This document shows positions 58,199 through 64,000 of a stretch of 64,000 bases of DNA, one piece after another. Source of the DNA: Adiantum capillus-veneris. Lineage: Eukaryota > Streptophyta > Polypodiopsida > Polypodiales > Pteridaceae. The notes under the pieces were generated by a model that made no database searches, was not told where the DNA came from, and saw only the letters and a program-made list of their open reading frames with translations. A program made the position numbers and the translations under genes. The stretch lies in assembly GCA_014529385.2 (NCBI GenBank), contig CM043942.1, positions 57,291,340-57,355,339 on the forward strand, given 5' to 3'. Numbering within the stretch: the stretch's first letter is position 1; every line of letters starts with the position of its first letter.

Positions 58199-59375
58199 CA
58201 TTGAGCATTTGTGATCGCATATACCAAAATGAGAGTAACAGTGATTGGCTTGCAATCATGTACTTGACAACTAGAGTATCAAGCGCGACCTCGCACCGTA
58301 AGCCAATCTCTTCCTTTACATACCATCCTCTGTCAAGAAGTTTGTCACAGGATGACTGTTGAAAGGACTTGCACATGAACATAGTTTTCGTAACACGGAT
58401 GTTGTAGCTATGAAACAACTCTATGAAGAGTGCAGCAGGACAAAAGTTTGCAATTCTAACCAGTTTGGTGGAATAGAGCTATGTAGAGACCTCTGTATAT
58501 CTTTGTGGAGCTTACTTCGCATTGCCTCCACCATTGTTTCCTCGGGAACTGGCCAGTCCATAGTGTTCCAATCGGTTGGTAGAGGCACTTTCACCACCAT
58601 GCCATTCTTATTCCGTGAGCTGAGTTGGTAGAAATGGTCATAAAAAAATATTACTTCATCAGCCAGGCTTTTGCTGCTCCTCCCTGAATACTGTAGAGAA
58701 CCAATGTGGGTATGAACAACAAGGAAGAGGCCTATTATGCACTCCACAGGCTCCCATTGCTCATAAGAAGAGGGATAAACATCTGCAATATATATAAGAA
58801 GAGTTAAACTAAGAGTATCAATAAGTAAAAATGAAAAATCTAATGTAATTGAGCTGTGAAGAATGGAGACATTGCTCATAAGAAGAGCGAGAAACATTGC
58901 AAAATATATAAGAAAAGTTATAATGAGAGTATCAGTAAGTTCAGATGTTAAGAGTACTTACAGATCAAATGAAGTTCAGATATCAAGAGTACTTACAATT
59001 GCAACGTGGTTGATGTATATCTGATGCATTTCCACCGTTTGCTATCACGTCTGGATGAGTAAACACATGCTGAACAAGAACTTCCTTTACAGATCTTTTG
59101 CCGATTTCAACTTTGAAATCCAACACTCTGGACTTCCATGCTGAGCGGTAAATGTTGATACCACTAGACCTCTTGGGTCTTCATGGTTGCATGAGGACCC
59201 ATGAACCTTTGTTTATCCTTTGTCCAACCCATTGGTTCTCTGCACTTATTGAAGTTGATATTGTAATTGAGGATATGCTACTACTTGGCTTTCTAGGGAA
59301 AGTGCAGCTGTTGGTTGTTGGTGTGAGAGACAGTAAACACCTGGAGCTTCTTGGGCGAGAAGACATGGAAGCCAT
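58199..59375 (-). pseudogene. Unidentified spliced gene on the minus strand
   Basis: Two exons are clear. The first, 59375-58997, starts MASMSSRPRSSRCLLSLTPT and contains, beyond an in-frame stop at 59181, SAWKSRVLDFKVEIGKRSVK and THPDVIANGGNASDIHQPRC before GTAAGT. The second, 58782-58199, is preceded by ATTGCAG. It encodes DVYPSSYEQWEPVECIIGLF, then SLADEVIFFYDHFYQLSSRN and VKVPLPTDWNTMDWPVPEET; after a frame change near 58430 it gives CDKLLDRGWYVKEEIGLRCE and ends at GTAAGT. The Ser/Arg-rich start could be a transit peptide. I do not recognise the family. Stop and frameshift suggest a pseudogene, cut at its 3' end. Confidence 0.45.
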
Positions 59376-59729
59376 AGCTCTCAGAGAAAAGCTTTAGTGG
59401 AGGGAGATTCACTTTGAAAGCATTCTAATGGAGGGAAAGTGTTTTAGAATTCCAATATCTTGTGCGGGCTTAATGGTCACCCTCCAGTACGTTAATGACC
59501 ATAAGAGAATATCAGAAGTGGGACCACTGGCAAGCACCTAATAGCTCGGTAAAAGGAAGGAAATTACGATGCCACAATCCTAGATTCGTGAAAGTTTTAT
59601 GCTATTTTTTTATTTTTTGAGTCTTTCCACGTACTTTCCTACGTAACGTAGCCTTCGTGCTCATTGGACGCACTCTATTTTTCTCTCTCTTCATATGGCC
59701 CTCCAAATGACCTCCGAAATTCCTAATGG
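59376..59729. other. Sequence between unidentified gene and Gypsy-D right LTR
   Basis: Likely promoter-side sequence of the gene above. Nothing here matches the first 490 bp of the Gypsy-D left LTR, so the right LTR is truncated at about 59730. A short inverted similarity to 48165-48185 is discussed under rejected items. Confidence 0.45.
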
Positions 59730-60298
59730 AGCGTGTTAGCATCGAGGAGCTCTTTGCGTCGACACAAGCAATGCAAGCCGAGGACCACATCGCGAGCCCG
59801 CCTGCTACGAGCTATATTTGGTCGTAAGTACCTCAAACGACATCCGTTCTGAATGATTGAGTAGTCATTAGAATTAGGGCGAGAAGATCTTCGTGTTGAT
59901 GTCTTTGTAGATCAATTTCGGACACTTTGGAAATTTCTATTTTGAGTCTATCGCGACAGCGATTAGAGATCTTACAGTTATGGTTTTCAAGGTTTAGGTG
60001 TTTGGCCATATAGGATATGTCCTTGTGAGTCTTGGCCTCCGATTTCGAGTCATTCTGATATGAATTGAGACTGTTTCGAGCTTGTAGTGTTTCGTAGGAT
60101 GCGTTGTCTATTTCTTTGCTTTATGGTAGTGTTGTGGTAGGATTAGTGACTGTAGAGTGTTGTTCGTGTCTAGCTCAAGGTTGACAACCGAGAGATTGCC
60201 TCCATGCCCTAGTCGGGTCAGCTACGTCCTCAGATTGACAGTTTGTTGGTGTGTGTTCTCGTTGTGCTCCATCGTTCGTCGCGGCGTACCCGCTAATA
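59730..60298 (+). repeat. Gypsy-D 3' LTR, truncated
   Basis: Matches the left LTR from GGAGCGTGTTAGCATCGAGG to CCCGCTAATA, with one copy of the 185-bp segment. The first 488 bp of the LTR are missing. It is followed by the TACAC duplication at 60299-60303. Confidence 0.85.
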
Positions 60299-60309
60299 TA
60301 CACTCGAAA

Positions 60310-60790
60310 GGAAGTTATGAAATGTATATGCCAATCGCAACCCCATGACATCTCCTCTTCCTCTTTAGTAATCAACACTCCACTCCTCTTTGCCTCTAAG
60401 AGTGTCGCATCTAACCACCGCCCAGTTGGAAAGTCATGCAATTTCTAAAGATGGTATAGAAAATGAAGGTGTCTAGTTGCATGGTTGTGCTTGAATTGAA
60501 GGCGATCTGTCAAATGTTGTTGCTTTTCCCCTTCGTACCTCTCTAGCCACTTTTGCATGGTGTCTGAGTTGAGAAGGAAAAATCTCATAACCTTTTCTCG
60601 CATTGTGATGTCCAAATTCCTAATGATTCCTTGTCCTTGCGGCTCGTCCCCTGTCACCTTGACATTGAACTCAGTAGTCCACATTCGGAGCATATTTGGA
60701 TCAATTGAGAGCATTGTGGACTTTTTTGGAATCTGGAGAGCTTGGAGCTTCTGAGAGTTTGGCAGATAGCGACATCGTCTTCAGTTTACA
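60310..60790 (-). pseudogene. CACTA-C TNP2 transposase, middle part
   Basis: The minus strand reads MLSIDPNMLRMWTTEFNVKV, GIIRNLDITMREKVMRFFLL and SDTMQKWLERYE. After a TAG near 60442 it continues LHDFPTGRWLDATLLEAKRS and EEEEMSWGCDWHI. It lines up with MCNLGVEKKMTEDLEAKINR...QKWISQYE...EEEWEYSRGCATK in CACTA-A (6925-6614). It is the exon before the intron that holds Gypsy-D. Similarity fades upstream of about 60720-60790. Confidence 0.7.
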
Positions 60791-60855
60791 GCGGTTTTCA
60801 GGTATATTTTTTAAATTTTCAGTAAATACTAACTTTATTTTGTGTTGTGCCAGAC

Positions 60856-61150
60856 TTGTGTGGTGCAGTAGTTTCGGCTCTCACCACAAAGTTGGCTTGC
60901 AGGTCATAGTCCACTTCGTGGTGTGTAGCCATATGGCTCACTCGAGAGGTGTGTAGAATATAGTTTCCTTTCTCGTGGTGTGTAGTTAAATAACTCACTC
61001 CAGGGAAGGCTTAGGGTAAATTTAGATTCTCACTCGTATGGTGTAGTAGTATATCTCTCACCATAGAGATGAGTTACGATTAGAGGTCGACTCGTGGAGT
61101 GTAGTAGGCATGATGCTACACCTCTCACTTCAGAGTGGCCTATAAAATTT
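60856..61150. repeat. Minisatellite, five units of 57-61 bp
   Basis: Units start near 60858, 60917, 60974, 61035 and 61093 with a CTCGTGGTGTGTAG-like text, followed by a short variable core and CTCAC. Several cores are palindromic: AGCCATATGGCT, GTTAAATAAC and GTAGGCATGATGCTAC. Units are diverged. No gene is seen. Confidence 0.65.
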
Positions 61151-61342
61151 ACAATCTTAAAGTAAATCATTATTCATTATTCTACATAGAAGCACAAAGA
61201 TTAACGTTCGTCATTTAAGAGTGTAGAGATGCATACTTTATGCCCTCTTCATCTTAATGGGACTTTCGTTATTTTTGTGCTTCTATTTCTATAGTAACAT
61301 CATTGTTCATCAGCAGATGACTTGGTGTTACTCTGAACGTAG
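61151..61342. other. AT-rich spacer before Gypsy-E
   Basis: No feature is seen. Confidence 0.4.
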
Positions 61343-63339
61343 TGATAGCCGTTTTTTGGCTTTCCATAATTGCCATAGTAAGCTACCTCACCCTATCAAA
61401 TCACTCAAACATTTTGGTTATCCCTACAATTTCACTATACATAGGCGTGTGTGAGTTAGGGGACTTTCTCTATATTTTCTTAAAAACCCTTAATTAGCTA
61501 GTCACTGGGTTAGTTGAGCCAAAGAAATAATAAAAATAATAAATATAAGTATATTATGGCCCATTTGTGTGTAAATATTTTATTGTATATAGTGCCTAAA
61601 TATAAGGATTTTTCATAATTATTTGGTATTTTTATTTAAATATTTATACTTAGGTGTGTGTTATTTATGCTGTGTACATTGACTCACTATTACCATATTT
61701 TTTTCTTAGCATTTTGCATACTCTTTATTTCATATAAAAATAATTTCATGCAAGCTTCTCTTATTTTTGGTGTAACTCTATCCCAAAAAAAATTCAAAAA
61801 AACTAGTTCTATTTATGTGTATATTTTTTTCACTATTGTGATTTTTTCCTTCCTACATCTATTCTCTATTACTCTCATAAATTAGACCACAAGAAAATAT
61901 ACATCTTTTTATGGTAGACTTATAATGAGACAGATTTATTTTGACCCCTTTATGTTTTTTCCACCTATATTATTTATATTTGACATGTACATATTTTTTT
62001 AGACCCCTCAATATTTGATTTTCTTAGTTGTACTATTCACTTATATCATGATCTCAACAATATCTTCAATTATAGACCTACCAAATAAAGTCAAGGATAT
62101 GTGGCACGCATGCATACACCATGGGGAGCTCACTCTTGGAGGTATTCAAAAGAATCATCCAAAGAAGAACCTCAAAAGGACCTTGTGCAGTGGCAAAAAT
62201 AGTCGGTTTTGGTAAATTTTTGAAGATCACATGCTCCGTGAATTTGGAAAGGTGATACAAACAAAAGTTGTAGCTCGTGAGCTGAACTTTCACCTCAAGT
62301 TTTTTCATATTTTTTTGAGCTACGAGCTGTGAGCTATGATTTTATTGGTGGACCTCAGTTTGCCCATGCTATGCAGCCACACTCCCTCTTCCACTTTATC
62401 ATTTTCCTCTTTCACACACACTCCTCCCTCTCCTTCCCACTCCCAAACCTACAACACCCATGTTCTAATTCACCCTCTTCACCATTTCCACATCTCTCAC
62501 ACCTCCATAGACTTCATCCTCCCTTGTAAATTATCACATGATCACACTACACCACACCATTCTCAACACATAACACACCACTCTTCAATCCTAGTTGTGT
62601 AGAGTGTGTGCATTGTGAGTGCTCTATTCCATCACTACACATAGGTGCATGGAGAAGCTTGAAGTTAGTTATGCCACCTAGAGGAGTGGAGTGATACTAT
62701 ACTCTACAATCACACTTGTAGCCTACTCTTGTCCATAAATAAGATTCATAGTTTTGAGTGCAATTGTATGCTGCAACTACGACTCTTCGCTCCAAATTGA
62801 CTTGATAAGTTGGCTCATCATGTGGTTGAAGGTATATTGTCCTTGAAGTTTGTTGTGCCATTTCATGCTTGGTGGTTTGAGGGCTTGTTGAATTGTTTGC
62901 CAAAACTTTCAATTGTAAGAGGGTGCTCGGTGAGAGGGCTCCCGTGACCCTAAGACAATTTGTGTATTGGCAACAAGGTCAAGTTTTGTGTTGTCTCTCT
63001 ATTTCTCATCAAGCTTTGTGTGCATCTAGTCTTTAAGGCTAAGAATGAGTTGCTCAAGTTAATTTGTGCGCTTTATCTCTCTCTGGCGTGGTGAATGTTT
63101 GTGTTTGGTGTGTGTGGCTATCTTGCATTCCCCTCTCTTTGTGCGTTTGAGTACAAGGAGATATCACGTGAGTCCTAGTTCGCATCTACAACTAGGTGGT
63201 GCCCCTTTTCTTGTTTGTTTTTTGGATGTGGGTTGTTGTTGTCTCTGATTGTGCTTGCCCCAACCCCAATTGAGCAACACTGGAGCCTCGAAGGGTGTTT
63301 AGAGGCCACTCTTCTTGTTGCCCGCCCCGGACCGCCTCA
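61343..63339 (+). repeat. Gypsy-E 5' LTR (about 2.0 kb)
   Basis: Starts TGATAGCCGTTTTTTGGC and ends GGACCGCCTCA; a second copy is the solo LTR at 48790-51352. It is followed by AATTGGTGCGCCCACTAAGG, similar to the TTTGGCGCCCAC primer-binding region of plant Tat-type gypsy elements, and then by gag, so it is the 5' LTR of an element that leaves the window. Confidence 0.8.
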
Positions 63340-63360
63340 AATTGGTGCGCCCACTAAGGA
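63340..63360 (+). promoter_or_regulatory. Gypsy-E primer-binding site
   Basis: ATTGGTGCGCCCACTAAGG lies directly after the LTR end. Its position is the one expected for a tRNA primer site; the tRNA is not certain. Confidence 0.5.
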
Positions 63361-63646
63361 CTGACTTTGTGCTTATTGTTGTTGTATTGCATGAATGCTT
63401 GAATTTTAGCATAATCAAGAAGATTATATGAATCATGAAAACTTGTACGACTGAGTTTAATTTCAATGCAACAAAAATTGATCTAGAATATGGTTTGGAT
63501 TAGCATAACATAAGAAAGGAAAAAACATTTTCACATAAGAAACTACAATTCATGAGACCTTTCAAAACTTTGTGTAGTTAGTTGATGTCATGAGAGAAAA
63601 TGATTGTTTGAAACTAATCTTTGTGTGGTTCTAGCATTGAGAGACT

Positions 63647-64000
63647 ATGACACGCTATACCTTTGATGATATCTCAATCTTTTTTGGAAATTTAGAAGAA
63701 GATTGATGATGATTTTCTTGCTGATTTTAGAATGGTTTGTCGTATCCTTGGTAAAAGGGATGACATTGAAAAAGGGGATTTTCTATTGCTACGCCTTAGA
63801 GGCAACGCTGAGCAATGGTTTTGGAGTCTGTCTTCTCGAATTGAAAATGGGTATACCCAAATTTCCAAACCTTTGAAGACCAGATTCTCTAAATTTCCAA
63901 CAACGGAGAAAGCACGGGCTTCATTAGGGAGACTTCAACAACATGGTGAAGACTACTATGCTCATGAGGATATATTTTCTCATCAATGGGGAGGATATGG
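63647..64000 (+). pseudogene. Gypsy-E gag, 5' part, runs out of the window
   Basis: A start MTRYTFDDISIFFGNLEED is followed, after a frame change near 63700, by DDDFLADFRMVCRILGKRDD, FLLLRLRGNAEQWFWSLSSR and ARASLGRLQQHGEDYYAHED. The spacing of the Trp residues and the preceding RLRGNA fit a Ty3/gypsy Retrotrans_gag capsid domain. The rest of the element is outside the window. Confidence 0.65.

Larger units (their letters stand above)
37276..60298 (+). mobile_element. Gypsy-D, large Ty3/gypsy-like element without RT or integrase
   Basis: The left LTR starts TGTTGAAAAGACG at 37276 and ends GCTAACA at 38519. The right LTR ends at 60298 (GCTAATA) but keeps only the last 570 bp of the LTR. TACAC flanks both outer ends (37271-37275 and 60299-60303). 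The primer-binding-like site TTGGCGCTGTTTTTCCGGGG directly follows the left LTR, as in Athila/Tat-type plant elements. The interior has a long leader with palindromic repeats, gag, zinc knuckles and two protease-like modules on the plus strand, then foreign genes, a solo LTR and a LINE. Copia-type motifs are absent. Confidence 0.8.
21574..60790 (-). mobile_element. CACTA-C, third CACTA element, other subfamily, split by four insertions
   Basis: The 3' terminus CACTACAAGAGGTCGCGC lies at 21574. Reading the minus strand backwards, the element contains the second gene (22553-34301), the TNP2 transposase (34490-37226 and 60310-60790) and no recognisable 5' end. Copia-1, Copia-2, LTR-F and Gypsy-D are all inside it. 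Its subterminal repeats differ from CACTA-A/B (CGTCGGTAT-like rather than GCGTCGCTAT). Text similarity stops at about 60790, so the remaining TNP2 part, the 5' end and the expected second target copy are missing or lie outside the window. Confidence 0.75.

Noticed and set aside
48160-59730. Pack-MULE carrying the chimeric gene and the unidentified gene
   Set aside because: Only a 12-base inverted similarity (GAATTCGGAGG against GAATTTCGGAGG) is visible at the two edges; no long terminal inverted repeats or 9-bp duplication could be found.
1-64000. CRISPR array, bacterial operon, rRNA genes
   Set aside because: No regularly spaced short repeats with unique spacers, no bacterial gene order, and no rRNA-like blocks; all coding text is of plant transposon or plant gene type.

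Overview
The window looks like nuclear DNA of a land plant with a large, transposon-rich genome. The evidence is introns with GT..AG borders, CACTA elements with TNP2-type transposases, Copia and Gypsy LTR retrotransposons, an L1-like LINE, many (GA)n and (CA)n tracts, and a PPR gene fragment. The PPR wording (YAQHG followed by SNAITFACALKSC) reminds me of the large PPR families of ferns and lycophytes, but the lineage is only a guess. I see no clearly intact host gene, no rRNA or tRNA gene and no CRISPR array. Nearly everything is nested mobile DNA.

Layout. (1) 1-21573 is a tandem array of a 4.3-4.7 kb unit, with unit starts at 24, 16502 and 21208. Each complete unit carries a PPR fragment, a decayed multi-exon gene and a LINE fragment. 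Unit 1 holds a CACTA element (CACTA-B, 2697-14843, TSD CAT). A second, nearly full-length member of the same family (CACTA-A, 3587-11153, TSD AAA) has jumped into CACTA-B in the opposite orientation. Unit 2 preserves the empty target site (19405-19407). (2) From 21574, unit 3 is broken by a third, different CACTA element (CACTA-C, minus strand), which has served as a landing pad. Copia-1 (23031-33714, TSD AATGT) sits in its second gene, with Copia-2 (23973-29492, TSD TTGCA) inside the Copia-1 reverse transcriptase. A small LTR element, LTR-F (34590-36582, TSD TTCTT), sits at the end of its transposase gene. A large Gypsy-type element, Gypsy-D (37276-60298, TSD TACAC), sits in a transposase intron. 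(3) Gypsy-D encodes gag, zinc knuckles and two retropepsin-like domains, but I find no reverse transcriptase or integrase. Its interior also holds an intron-containing gene that joins a Ulp1/C48-type protease to an FCP1-like HAD phosphatase, a solo LTR of Gypsy-E in one of that gene's introns, an L1-like LINE and an unidentified spliced gene. (4) After the last piece of CACTA-C there is a small minisatellite, then a 2 kb LTR (61343-63339) and the gag start of Gypsy-E, which runs out of the window.

How the parts fit. In intact CACTA elements the TNP2 transposase acts on the terminal CACTACAAGA ends, and the second protein is thought to bind the subterminal repeats. Here every transposase copy is broken by stops, frameshifts or insertions, so these copies could move only with help from relatives elsewhere. 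The opposite-orientation nesting of CACTA-A in CACTA-B gives an inverted repeat with kilobase arms, whose transcripts could fold into long hairpin RNA. The observations most worth a check are this inverted repeat, the HIPP/HMA gene fragment captured by the same CACTA family, the palindrome-bearing repeat array and duplicated protease module of Gypsy-D, and the Ulp1-FCP1 chimeric gene.
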